A stretch of DNA of 64,000 nt from Arthrobacter agilis (GTDB taxonomy: Bacteria > Actinomycetota > Actinomycetes > Actinomycetales > Micrococcaceae), in assembly GCF_006494655.1 (NCBI RefSeq), contig NZ_VHIM01000006.1, positions 1-64,000 of the forward strand, read 5' to 3'. The notes beneath the pieces are model-generated. The model saw nothing but the letters and a program-made list of their open reading frames with translations. It was not told where the DNA came from and ran no database searches. The position numbers were made by a program, and so were the translations under genes. Of this stretch, positions 18,390-26,367 are shown one piece after another; position 1 is the stretch's first letter; each line of letters starts with the position of its first letter.

Positions 18390-20285
18390 TCAGACGCCCG
18401 ACGCGGCGGACCGGACGGTCGAGCTGAAGGCGTTGTACCGCTCCACCTCGTCACGCACGGGCCGCAGGACGACGTCGTCCGCAACGCCTCCGCAGGCGGC
18501 GAGCAACCGTCTGCGGACGCGGGAGGCGCGACGGGCCGCTCCCCAGCGAGCGAAAACCGCCGCGATGGCCCCCACCAGGATGCCCGCCGCCAGCCCACCG
18601 ACGATCAGCAGTGTCGGGACCGGGAAACCCTCGACGCGGGGGACGTCGACGACGGGCAACTGGAAGAACCCCAGGACGGCCAGCACACCGAGCCACGCCA
18701 GGCCGCCGACGAAGGCGGCGAAGGCCAGCCACTGCGCCACCCCGAAGGCACTCCACCAGGCACGCCTGACGGTCTCGAGGTCGGTGCCGGTGACCGCGGT
18801 GTCCAGTGCATCGGTGACGTCCTCCGCGGTACCACGGGCGGTAGCGCGGATCGAGGTGTGCCACGGCTCAACGGCGCCGGCGGCGGCGGCGTCGCCGAAC
18901 ACCCGCAGCGCATGATCGACACGCGCGCGCTGTGCGGGCTGCGCGAGTGGGAGGGACGAACTCCTGAGTTCGGGGATCACGTCCTGCGAGCGGAGGTGAA
19001 GACGCCGCAGGGGGTCGGGGCGGAGCCGGCCGAGCCAGCGCGTCACAGGCCACCCGGCCGTTGCGTGGGCGTCGCGGCGATAGGAACTGCGGACGGCATC
19101 CACCACCACGCCGACCCCGGCCGCGACTCCCAGCTCTTCGGCGAGCGCCTGTCGGGCCTCCTCCGCAGCCTCGGTGACGGGTCCGCCGGAGGCGAACGGC
19201 AGGAGCTCGGCGGCCGTGCGGGACGCGTCCGCCACCAGCCGGTGCGTCGCGGCCTCGCGGGTTTCCGCGAGTTCCCTGATGCGGGCGGCGAGCTCCTGCA
19301 CGCCCTGGCCCGTCCGTGCGGATACCGGGAGGACGGCGACGTTCCGCAGCCCCTCCTCCGCGAGGATGGCCGAGAGGGACGCCGTGACCGCCGCGAGGTC
19401 GGCCGGCTCGAGCCGGTCCGCCTGGTTCAGGGCCACCAGCGTGACGGCCTCGTGGGTTGCGAGCCCCCGCAGGAAGTCGTGGTGCAGGGCCGCGTCCGCG
19501 TACTTCTGGGGATCGACGACCCACAGGAGCACATCGACCTGCCCGGCCAGCCGCTGCACGATCTCCCGGTGGGCGAGCGTGGTCGAATCGAAATCGGGGA
19601 GGTCCAGCAGGATCAGGCCGGCCGTCACGTCCACCGCCTCCGGCACCACGGGTGGACGCGGCGTCGGCCCGGCAGGGCGCTGCCGACGCGAGCGCCGGGG
19701 CCAGCGGAGCCACCGCCTGCGGGTGCGGGACACGCCGTCGTCGTCCGCAGTGCCGTCCGACGGTGGGAGCTGCCGCCCACCGGAGTGTTCTCCTGTCCGC
19801 TCCGCCACGACAGCGCGTTCAGAGCCGGCACCACGACCGTCCTGCGCCCGTTCGTCCAGGGCCACCCGCCCGCCGACGTTCACGGCGGGCGCGGCGGCGA
19901 GCGGCGCTCCGTCGGGCAGGTCGACGCGTGTGCGCACCTCGAGCCAATCGAGCAGTCCGTCGCTCCCCTGCCGTCCCCACACGAGTGCCAGCGGCTCGGA
20001 GGTGGTGGGCCGGCGTGCGGCCACACGCGCCGCGTCCGTGCCGCTCAGGGCATTCACGAGGGATGACTTTCCGCTACCCGTCGGTCCGAACACACCCACG
20101 ACGGTGTGGGCCGCGGACAACGAGCGGCGCGTGCCCGCTCGCTCCAGGACGCCGGAGAGGCGCTGGAACTGATCCTCCGGCAACCGGTCCGCGCCGAGGT
20201 CGCGGGCCTCGCGCAACTGGTCGAGCACCCTGCCGAGGGTGGTCGCGGGCGCTGCCAAGCCCGCCGGCTTCCCCTGCCGGTTCAC
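18390..20285 (-). CDS. Dynamin-like membrane GTPase, second of a tandem pair
   Basis: A 631-residue GTPase: P-loop GPTGSGKSS (67-75), G3 motif DLPDFDS near 230, G4 NQAD near 285, and a two-segment membrane hairpin near residues 515-575. A long low-complexity, arginine-rich insertion (about 125-215) lies inside the GTPase domain between switch I and G3. The GTG start overlaps the stop of the upstream GTPase (GTGA), so the two are coupled. Tandem GTPases with C-terminal membrane hairpins are typical of bacterial dynamin-like pairs such as Streptomyces DynA/DynB (septation) and mycobacterial IniA/IniC. The match here is by architecture, not by proven orthology. It is often mislabelled as an ABC transporter. 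Confidence 0.75.
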   Translation of the reverse strand: MNRQGKPAGLAAPATTLGRVLDQLREARDLGADRLPEDQFQRLSGVLERAGTRRSLSAAHTVVGVFGPTGSGKSSLVNALSGTDAARVAARRPTTSEPLALVWGRQGSDGLLDWLEVRTRVDLPDGAPLAAAPAVNVGGRVALDERAQDGRGAGSERAVVAERTGEHSGGRQLPPSDGTADDDGVSRTRRRWLRWPRRSRRQRPAGPTPRPPVVPEAVDVTAGLILLDLPDFDSTTLAHREIVQRLAGQVDVLLWVVDPQKYADAALHHDFLRGLATHEAVTLVALNQADRLEPADLAAVTASLSAILAEEGLRNVAVLPVSARTGQGVQELAARIRELAETREAATHRLVADASRTAAELLPFASGGPVTEAAEEARQALAEELGVAAGVGVVVDAVRSSYRRDAHATAGWPVTRWLGRLRPDPLRRLHLRSQDVIPELRSSSLPLAQPAQRARVDHALRVFGDAAAAGAVEPWHTSIRATARGTAEDVTDALDTAVTGTDLETVRRAWWSAFGVAQWLAFAAFVGGLAWLGVLAVLGFFQLPVVDVPRVEGFPVPTLLIVGGLAAGILVGAIAAVFARWGAARRASRVRRRLLAACGGVADDVVLRPVRDEVERYNAFSSTVRSAASGV

Positions 20286-22189
20286 GCGCCGTCCTCCAGC
20301 GGGTCCCGCTGCCCCGCGGGCAACGCGGTGCGCAGCTCACGTGCAAGGACGCGGAGCGATTCGGCCGGGGTCTGAAGAGCGAGGGGAGCCAGGCATGCCT
20401 CGAACGGCGCCTGCTCCAGCTGGAACAGGCTCTCGACGCGGTCGGCGAGATTCCGGCGTGCGGTCGCGGCGAGCCGGCGCACCGCATCGTCGCCGAATAC
20501 CGCCTCCAGCAGTTTCTGGCCCGCGATCGCCGAGGCTCCGGCTATCCCGATCTCACCGCCCGTCAATCCACCCGTCGAGGCGAACACCACCACCATCAGC
20601 GCGACGGCGATGCCGTTGACCCCGAAGGAGAGCATCCTCGCCGTGAACCGCTTGTCCGCGCCCTCCGCCTGGACCAGCTGGAGGAGGTCCTGCTGCCACG
20701 CACGGATCTCCCGGGCCACCTTCCCCGAGAAGGCCTCGGCCTGCCAGGCCGGAACGTCCACCAGCAGCGCCGCCCCCGCGGGGTCGGACCGCCACCGCCG
20801 CCTGGTCGCCTCGTCGGCCCGGGCCGCCTGTTCCACGATGACGGTCTGCAGCCCGCTCCCGATCGCCTCGGCGACCGTCGACGCCGGTGCCGGCTTCCCG
20901 GTGAAGAAGGCCGTCACACGGTCACGCGCGCGCCCGATCCTCGTCTCCAGTCCACGCATGAACTCACCCGTCCCCACGAAATCCTGCCACCGGGCCAGGA
21001 CCTCGCCCCGCAACAACCGGCCGTCCTCGGTGGCGGCGAGCACATCGGCGCGGGCATCGCGGAAGGCAGCCTGGACCGCGGCGTGCAGCGAGTCACCCAC
21101 CAGCTGTTCCTGGGCGACGGCGTCGCCGATGGTCTCGAGCTGTCCTGCGAGCGCGCGGAGGGCACCTCCCACCGTGCGCCGTGCGATGTCGCGGCGGCCC
21201 TCCGCGTCCGCTGCCAGTGCCTGCAGCCAGCGCGAGATGGGCTCGACGGCGTCCGGGGGAAGCATCCGCTCCCCCGCGAGCCGCACCTCCGGGATGACGA
21301 AGATCGGGGCATGCCCCAGATTCTCGGCGGCGAGTAGTGTCAGCAGGTCTCCGCGGATCTCCTCCTCCACTCCCGGCGGCACGCGGTCCAGCACCACCGC
21401 CACCAGGATGTCGCGACGGCCCGCCTCCGCCAGCAGCTTCCACGGCACGGCGTCTGCGTAGCGGTTCGCGGTCGTCACGAAGATCCAGAGGTCGGCAGCA
21501 GCGAGCAGCTGCCCCGCGAGCCGGCGGTTCTCGTCGGCGATCGAATCGACGTCGGGCGTGTCGATCAGCGCGAGTCCGGCGGGCAGGGTCGGCATCGGCC
21601 GGAGGAGCAGGGTGTCTGCTCCCGTCGCCTGATGCAGCCGCGGCTGATGCTCCGGCCCACTGCTCGCCGGAACCGGCGGTCGCCCGGCCCTCGACGGTGC
21701 GACGGCGAGGGCCGGGATGCCGGCCGTAACTTCCGGGCCGGCCTTGCTGATACCCGCACCCGCTCCGGCGCTCCCGCCGTCCCCGGCGCCCGGCAGATCA
21801 CCGGACAGGCGTACCCGGCTCAGCGTGGGCAGGATGCGGGCGTCGTCGAACCAGGCGCCGTCATCGGGGTGGTGCAGCAGGAGGGGCTGCCGGGTGGTGG
21901 GCCGGACTGCACCGGCAACGGACACCGCTCGTCCGACGATCGCGTTCACGAGGGTCGACTTGCCGGCGCCCGTCGAGCCACCGACCACAGCCACGAGCGG
22001 CGCGTCGAGGCTGGCCAGGCGAGGCAGAATGTAGTCGCCGAGCTGCGCTCGGGCGGACGCGGCGGCACCGCGCGCATCGGCTGATGCCGGAAGGGCGAGG
22101 GGGAAGCTCAGGCTCTGGAGTGCTGTGCTGACCTCCCGCAGGAGCGGGGAGAGCCCGCGGGCATCGCCGGCCGGGGAGGGTGCACTCAT
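20282..22189 (-). CDS. Dynamin-like membrane GTPase, first of a tandem pair
   Basis: A 635-residue GTPase with P-loop GGSTGAGKST (70-79), a G2-like RPTTRQP block, and G3 motif DTPDVDS near 218. It lacks a canonical N/TKxD; VVLDRVPP occupies the equivalent place. A Gly/Ala/Pro-rich insertion (about 130-190) precedes G3. Hydrophobic segments near residues 515-560 suggest membrane insertion. It is upstream of and translationally coupled to the second GTPase. The pair probably forms a hetero-oligomer acting on membranes; whether in division, stress repair or phage defence is open. A CATGAT hexamer ends six bases before the ATG. Confidence 0.75.
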   Translation of the reverse strand: MSAPSPAGDARGLSPLLREVSTALQSLSFPLALPASADARGAAASARAQLGDYILPRLASLDAPLVAVVGGSTGAGKSTLVNAIVGRAVSVAGAVRPTTRQPLLLHHPDDGAWFDDARILPTLSRVRLSGDLPGAGDGGSAGAGAGISKAGPEVTAGIPALAVAPSRAGRPPVPASSGPEHQPRLHQATGADTLLLRPMPTLPAGLALIDTPDVDSIADENRRLAGQLLAAADLWIFVTTANRYADAVPWKLLAEAGRRDILVAVVLDRVPPGVEEEIRGDLLTLLAAENLGHAPIFVIPEVRLAGERMLPPDAVEPISRWLQALAADAEGRRDIARRTVGGALRALAGQLETIGDAVAQEQLVGDSLHAAVQAAFRDARADVLAATEDGRLLRGEVLARWQDFVGTGEFMRGLETRIGRARDRVTAFFTGKPAPASTVAEAIGSGLQTVIVEQAARADEATRRRWRSDPAGAALLVDVPAWQAEAFSGKVAREIRAWQQDLLQLVQAEGADKRFTARMLSFGVNGIAVALMVVVFASTGGLTGGEIGIAGASAIAGQKLLEAVFGDDAVRRLAATARRNLADRVESLFQLEQAPFEACLAPLALQTPAESLRVLARELRTALPAGQRDPLEDGA

Positions 22190-22257
22190 GGGACCATCAT
22201 GCCAGCCGGGGCAGTGGAACGGCCGTAGGGTCGGGACTCCCCCGCATCCCCGTTAAC

Positions 22258-22298
22258 CAGGACGTCCCGGTCATCGTGATGATGACCGGGACGTCCTG
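22258..22298 (-). terminator. Terminator of the tRNA unit
   Basis: A perfect 18-bp stem (22258-22275 with 22281-22298) with a 5-nt loop, 20 nt downstream of tRNA-Glu on its strand and upstream of the GTPase genes. Confidence 0.8.
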
Positions 22299-22318
22299 TG
22301 TGTCCATGCGGACCGATG

Positions 22319-22391
22319 TGACCCCAGCGGGATTCGAACCCGCGTTACCGCCGTGAGAGGGCAGCGTACTAGGCCGCTATACGATGGGGCC
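22319..22391 (-). tRNA. tRNA-Glu (CTC)
   Basis: A 73-nt cloverleaf on the minus strand: acceptor GGCCCCA pairs with TGGGGTC, anticodon loop CTCTCAC gives anticodon CTC, T loop GGTTCGAATCC. No encoded CCA. It lies downstream of tRNA-Gln and of gltX, the synthetase that charges it. Confidence 0.95.
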
Positions 22392-22458
22392 CGTACTTTT
22401 CCATCTTACTACTCATTTTTACTGCTCTTGCCACCCTGCCCGTCAGGGCCGGATTGCG

Positions 22459-22530
22459 CTGGGGTACCAGGACTCGAACCTAGAATGTTGGTACCAGAAA
22501 CCAGTGTGTTGCCAATTACACCATACCCCA
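22459..22530 (-). tRNA. tRNA-Gln (CTG)
   Basis: A 72-nt cloverleaf: acceptor TGGGGTA/TACCCCA, anticodon loop TTCTGGT giving CTG, T arm CTAGG-TTCGAGT-CCTGG, discriminator G. The outermost anticodon-stem pair (27-43) is C-A, a mismatch. Located between the HAD gene and tRNA-Glu on the same strand. Confidence 0.93.
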
Positions 22531-22599
22531 ATGGCACTTCCCGAAGCCCTGATCGTGCCGGGTTTCGACCGCGTAACCGCTCCGCGCCGAGATATAACG

Positions 22600-23460
22600 T
22601 TACCGGACGGATGGCAGGAACTGCAAAACGGCGTCCAATCCCCCGATGCGAGGAACCTCCTCCGGCTCTGACGATCCGGAAGCATCCCCTCGTTCTCCGG
22701 TGCCCGCATCCCTCGTTCCCGCGCAGGTTGCTGCCGCCGACCGTCCTGCTCTCGATGGCACTCCCGGCGCTGCCGAGCCCCCGGCGCGATCGAGCCACAC
22801 CCCGACGAGGCCCGCAGCGCGCGCCCCCTGTGCGTCGACGACGAGGTTGTCCCCCACGTAGAGGGTTCGTGCCGGATCGGTGTGGAGCAGGCGGGCGCCC
22901 TCCCGATAGATGGCGGGCTCCGGCTTCGCCACCCCGACGGTGTCGATCCCGACGAGGACCCGGATCCGCTGGAGCCCTGCCCGGTCCAGCTTCGCGCGCT
23001 GGTAGTCGTGCACGTTGTTGCTCACCGCGCCGTACGGTACTCCGCGATCGTCCAGGGCATCCAGCAGGGGGACGACGTCGTCGTACGCCCTGAAGTGCAG
23101 CGGCAGGGTCTGTTCGTAGGCGCGCACCCAGGCCTCCGCCACCGATCCCAGGAACGGCTCGGGGGTGAACCCGGCCCGGGCGTGCCGTACGCGGTGCACC
23201 CGCTGCTCCTCGAAGGTGAGCTCGCCCGCGAGGAATCGACCGTAGTGGCGCTGCGGATCGGCGGTGTAGAGCGCCTTGTACCGGACCCAGTCGTCGTCGC
23301 CGAGATGATCGAGCGCCGGATCGGGGATGGACTGCAGGGTCCGGCCCATCGCCCGTTCGAGGTCCACGAGCGTGTCGTCGATGTCGAACAGGACCGCCGC
23401 CACCTCCCCGACCGGTGAAGCCGTCACTCCTGCACGGCCGGCCCCTGTCTCCGCCGGCAT
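22600..23460 (-). CDS. HAD-superfamily hydrolase
   Basis: A 286-residue haloacid dehalogenase-type phosphatase. Motif I LFDIDDTLVD (nucleophile Asp26, Asp28), motif II in AVSNN, motif III Lys in VAKPEP, motif IV GDNLVVDAQGA are all visible. An alpha-helical cap (about residues 40-110) makes it subfamily I. The C-terminal 60 residues are Ala/Gly-rich and probably disordered. It starts 3 nt after the gltX stop and is likely co-transcribed with it. The substrate is unknown. Confidence 0.85.
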   Translation of the reverse strand: MPAETGAGRAGVTASPVGEVAAVLFDIDDTLVDLERAMGRTLQSIPDPALDHLGDDDWVRYKALYTADPQRHYGRFLAGELTFEEQRVHRVRHARAGFTPEPFLGSVAEAWVRAYEQTLPLHFRAYDDVVPLLDALDDRGVPYGAVSNNVHDYQRAKLDRAGLQRIRVLVGIDTVGVAKPEPAIYREGARLLHTDPARTLYVGDNLVVDAQGARAAGLVGVWLDRAGGSAAPGVPSRAGRSAAATCAGTRDAGTGERGDASGSSEPEEVPRIGGLDAVLQFLPSVR

Positions 23461-23463
23461 GCG

Positions 23464-24972
23464 TCAGTGCGCCGTGGCACGCAGGGCGCGGACCCTGCTG
23501 AGCGAGGACTCGCGACCGAGGATCACCATCGACTCGAACAGGGGCGGGGAGATGCGCCTGCCCGACATCGCGGTGCGTACGGGACCGAAGGCGAGCCGGG
23601 GCTTGAGGCCGAGGGTGTCCACCAGGGCGCCACGTAGGGCCGCCTGCAACGAGTCCGCGTCCCATTGCTCGCACGCCTCCAGTGCCTGAAGGGTCGCGTC
23701 GAGGATCTCCGCGAGGTTCGCGGGCAACCCCTTGCGGGCGTCGTCGGCGATGTCGACGGCGTCGTCCTCCTTGAAGAGGAAGGCGAGCATGTCGGGGGCC
23801 TCGCCGAGGAGGGTGATGCGTTCCTGGATGAGGGGTGCTGCCGCGGCGACGATCCGCAGCTCGTCGTCGGTCGGCTCGCTGCCGATGACGCCCTCGGCAG
23901 CGAGGTAGGGCAGGAGCCGGCTGCGGAACTCCGCCGGGTCGAGCAGGCGCACGTGCGTGCCGTTGATCGCCTCGGCCTTCTTGAGGTCGAAGCGGGCCGG
24001 ATTGGCGAGGACGTCGCGCACGTCGAACTTCTCCACCAGCTGGTCCACGGAGAAGATGTCCTCGTCCGCCGACAGGCTCCAGCCGAGCAGCGAGAGGTAG
24101 TTGAGCAGTCCTTCACGGATGAAGCCCCGCTCGCGGTGGAGGAACAGGTTGGACTCGGGGTCCCGCTTGGACAGTTTCTTGTTGCCCTGGCCCATGACGT
24201 AGGGCAGATGACCGAAGAGCGGCATGTACTTCGCGACGCCGATGTCGATCAGCGCGCGGTAGAGCGCGACCTGGCGGGGCGTGGAGGAGAGCAGGTCCTC
24301 GCCGCGCAGCACGTGGGTGATGCCCATGAGGGCGTCGTCCACCGGGTTGACGAGCGTATAGAGCGGCGCACCGTTGGCCCGGACCACCGCGAAGTCGGGG
24401 ACGCTCCCGGCGCGGAACGTGATGTCTCCACGCACGAGGTCCGTGAACGTGATGTCCTCGTCCGGCATCCGCAGGCGCAGGACGGCGGGCCGGCCCGCCG
24501 CGCGGAAGGCGTCCTTCTGCTCCTCGGTCAGCTCGCGATCGTGGTTGTCGTAGCCCAGTTTCACGTCGCGGCCCGCAGCACGGTGGCGCTCCTCGACCTC
24601 CTCCGGGGTGGAGAACGACTCGTACAGATGGCCGGCGTCGGTGAGCCGTTCGATCACGTCCCGGTACAGGTCGCCGCGCTGCGACTGGCGGTAGGGGGCG
24701 TGCGGGCCGCCCACCTCCACACCCTCGTCCCAGTCGATCCCGAGCCAGGTCATCGACTCGAGCAACTGCTGGTAGCTCTCTTCGCTGTCACGCGCGGCAT
24801 CGGTGTCCTCGATGCGGAAGACGAGCTTGCCGCCGGTGTGGCGGGCATACGCCCAGTTGAAGAGCGCCGTCCGGATGAGCCCGACATGCGGCGTGCCCGT
24901 CGGCGACGGGCAGAATCGGACCCTGACGGGCGTGGCATCGGTGACGACGGGGAGTTCAGCGGAGATAGTCAT
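23464..24972 (-). CDS. gltX: Glutamyl-tRNA synthetase
   Basis: Class I synthetase attaching glutamate to tRNA-Glu. 502 residues; the HIGH-type motif is [11 protein letters not shown] (22-32), the KMSKS-type motif KLSKRD (near 268). No zinc-knuckle cysteines are evident in the SWIM region. Actinobacteria generally use a non-discriminating GluRS that also makes Glu-tRNA-Gln for the GatCAB amidotransferase. The adjacent tRNA-Gln and tRNA-Glu fit that economy, though discrimination cannot be judged by eye. TAGACT lies nine bases before the ATG, so the transcript has a very short leader. Confidence 0.96.
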   Translation of the reverse strand: MTISAELPVVTDATPVRVRFCPSPTGTPHVGLIRTALFNWAYARHTGGKLVFRIEDTDAARDSEESYQQLLESMTWLGIDWDEGVEVGGPHAPYRQSQRGDLYRDVIERLTDAGHLYESFSTPEEVEERHRAAGRDVKLGYDNHDRELTEEQKDAFRAAGRPAVLRLRMPDEDITFTDLVRGDITFRAGSVPDFAVVRANGAPLYTLVNPVDDALMGITHVLRGEDLLSSTPRQVALYRALIDIGVAKYMPLFGHLPYVMGQGNKKLSKRDPESNLFLHRERGFIREGLLNYLSLLGWSLSADEDIFSVDQLVEKFDVRDVLANPARFDLKKAEAINGTHVRLLDPAEFRSRLLPYLAAEGVIGSEPTDDELRIVAAAAPLIQERITLLGEAPDMLAFLFKEDDAVDIADDARKGLPANLAEILDATLQALEACEQWDADSLQAALRGALVDTLGLKPRLAFGPVRTAMSGRRISPPLFESMVILGRESSLSRVRALRATAH

Positions 24973-25008
24973 GATGACCCCAGTCTAGGCGGGACCCCTT
25001 GCGGGGGT

Positions 25009-25044
25009 GCGTCGCCGGTCCCCCGTGCGGGGAACCGGCGACGC
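25009..25044 (-). terminator. Terminator after the FAH-family gene
   Basis: An 11-bp stem (25009-25019 with 25034-25044), one C-A mismatch, then CCCC/GGGG closing on GTGC. It begins 8 nt past the stop at 25053. A smaller ACCCC-TTGC-GGGGT hairpin follows at 24994-25008. Confidence 0.75.
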
Positions 25045-25052
25045 TCACGGGG

Positions 25053-25826
25053 TCAGCGCCGGGCCGGGTTGGACAGTCGACCGATCCCCTCGACGTCGAC
25101 GTCGAAGCGCTGGCCGTCCGAGATCAGGCCGACGCCTGCGGGGGTCCCCGTCAGGATGATGTCTCCCGGGAGCAGCGTGAAGGCCTGCGAGACGTAGGCC
25201 ACGAGTTCGCGCGCGCCCCAGATCATGTCGCTCGTGGAACCGTCCTGCCGCAGCTCGCCGTCGAGCGTTCCGCGGATCGACAGGTTCTCCGGGTCGAGGT
25301 CGGTCTCGATCCATGGTCCGATCGGGCAGGAAGTATCGAAGCCTTTGGCCCGCGCCCACTGGTCGTCGGTCTTCTGCACGTCGCGGGCCGTGAGGTCGTT
25401 GGCGCACGTGTACCCGAAGACGACGTCGTCGACGCGCTCGAGTGGAACATCCTTGCAGATCCTCCCGATGACGACCGCGAGCTCGGCCTCGTAGGAGATC
25501 TGGTCGGAGAAGGAGGGAAGCAGGATCGGGTCGCCCGGCCCGATCACCGAGGTGTTCGGCTTCAGGAACATCAGGGGCGCCGCAGGCGTCTCGCTACCCA
25601 TCTCCTGGATGTGGTCGGCATAGTTCCGGCCTACGCCGACCACCTTGCTGCGCGGAATGACCGGGGCGAGGAGGCGGACGTCCTCGAGCGCGTGCCGCAC
25701 CCCCGTGAGCTGGATGCCGTTGTAGAAGGGATCGCCCTGGATGACGGCGACCTCCTCGCTGCCGGCGGGGCCTTCGACGATGCCGAAGAGGGGGTCATCA
25801 TGGACTACAAAGCGTGCAATTCGCAT
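25053..25826 (-). CDS. Fumarylacetoacetate hydrolase-family protein
   Basis: A 257-residue FAH-fold protein. Metal-binding acidic residues are seen in ISYEAELAVVIG (near 118) and in GYTCANDLTARD; the oxyanion loop is KVVGVGRNYADH near residue 65. Family members hydrolyse or decarboxylate beta-diketo acids or acylpyruvates in aromatic degradation; the substrate here is undetermined. The ATG at 25826 (MRIARFVV) was chosen because TAGGCT ends seven bases upstream, indicating a leaderless mRNA; an upstream in-frame codon at 25847 would precede that promoter. Confidence 0.85.
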   Translation of the reverse strand: MRIARFVVHDDPLFGIVEGPAGSEEVAVIQGDPFYNGIQLTGVRHALEDVRLLAPVIPRSKVVGVGRNYADHIQEMGSETPAAPLMFLKPNTSVIGPGDPILLPSFSDQISYEAELAVVIGRICKDVPLERVDDVVFGYTCANDLTARDVQKTDDQWARAKGFDTSCPIGPWIETDLDPENLSIRGTLDGELRQDGSTSDMIWGARELVAYVSQAFTLLPGDIILTGTPAGVGLISDGQRFDVDVEGIGRLSNPARR

Positions 25827-25910
25827 GCGGTCCAGCCTAGCGCGCACCGTCGGCGACGCGGGTCCGGCCCAGGACGGTGCAGGTACGGGCGGCTTGGTGA
25901 TTAAAAGGAG

Positions 25911-25955
25911 ATACCGCGGGCACTCCCTCCCCAGCGAAGAGGGTGCCCGCGGTAT
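25911..25955 (-). terminator. Terminator of the secreted-peptide gene
   Basis: A 12-bp stem ATACCGCGGGCA/TGCCCGCGGTAT (25911-25922 with 25944-25955) with a partly paired C/G-rich loop. On the minus strand it is followed by CTCCTTTTAAT. It lies 65 nt after the peptide stop. Confidence 0.75.
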
Positions 25956-26019
25956 AGGTACTCCGGTGGATCAGCAGGGCGCCCAGCTTACGCAAGAGCG
26001 CTGCATGCCGATGGTGGAG

Positions 26020-26160
26020 TTAGAAAGGCCAGTTGCCCACGCGGTCCAGCGACGATACGGGAGCAACTACACCGCTCTTGGCCGGAGCGGCATTCGCGGT
26101 GGCCGCGCCGGTGGTGACGAGGAGTGCGGCGAGCAGCAGTGCGGAGGTGATGCGCTTCAT
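26020..26160 (-). CDS. Small secreted pro-peptide (candidate signalling peptide)
   Basis: A 46-codon gene. Residues 1-24 are a textbook Sec signal: Lys-Arg, a Leu/Ala core (SALLLAALLVTTGAA) and an A-N-A cleavage site. The remaining 22 residues form a small peptide ending DRVGNWPF with no cysteine. AAAGGA precedes the ATG, and TTACTA-17 nt-TACGAT (26253-26258 and 26230-26235) is a possible promoter. A strong terminator follows. It is divergent from a TPR protein without a DNA-binding domain. In Firmicutes, Rap-type TPR proteins are paired with secreted Phr pro-peptides of just this size. That analogy suggests a peptide signal, but no homologue is recognised. Alternatives are a small secreted antimicrobial or an unrelated short secreted protein. 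Confidence 0.65.
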   Translation of the reverse strand: MKRITSALLLAALLVTTGAATANAAPAKSGVVAPVSSLDRVGNWPF

Positions 26161-26229
26161 GGAGTGTCCTTTGACGGTGATCGACAGTGGTTGTGGAGTT
26201 CCGCCCGTACCACGAGCGCCTCTGAAAAC

Positions 26230-26290
26230 ATCGTAAGCCACACCAGCCACTTTAGTAACATTTTTCACTTACTTTTTTTAGAATCTTTTC
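26230..26290. promoter_or_regulatory. AT-rich divergent promoter region (peptide / TPR genes)
   Basis: This stretch is far more AT-rich than its surroundings. For the minus-strand peptide gene, TTACTA (26258-26253) and TACGAT (26235-26230) are 17 nt apart. For the plus-strand TPR gene, TAGAAT (26279-26284) is a good -10 with no clear -35. An AGTAA-N10-TTACT repeat lies between them. CCACTTTA (26247-26254) is repeated inverted as TAAAGTGG (26322-26329), a possible shared operator. Confidence 0.45.
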
Positions 26291-26367
26291 GTCCAGTGGA
26301 TCCATGACACCCGGCCGCCCATAAAGTGGTGAGCACGGTCAACAGAGGCGGAAGGCCGATAAGACGA

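Noticed and set aside
18390-22189. ABC transporter ATPases
   Set aside because: P-loops are followed by GTPase G3 motifs (DLPDFDS, DTPDVDS) and there is no ABC signature.
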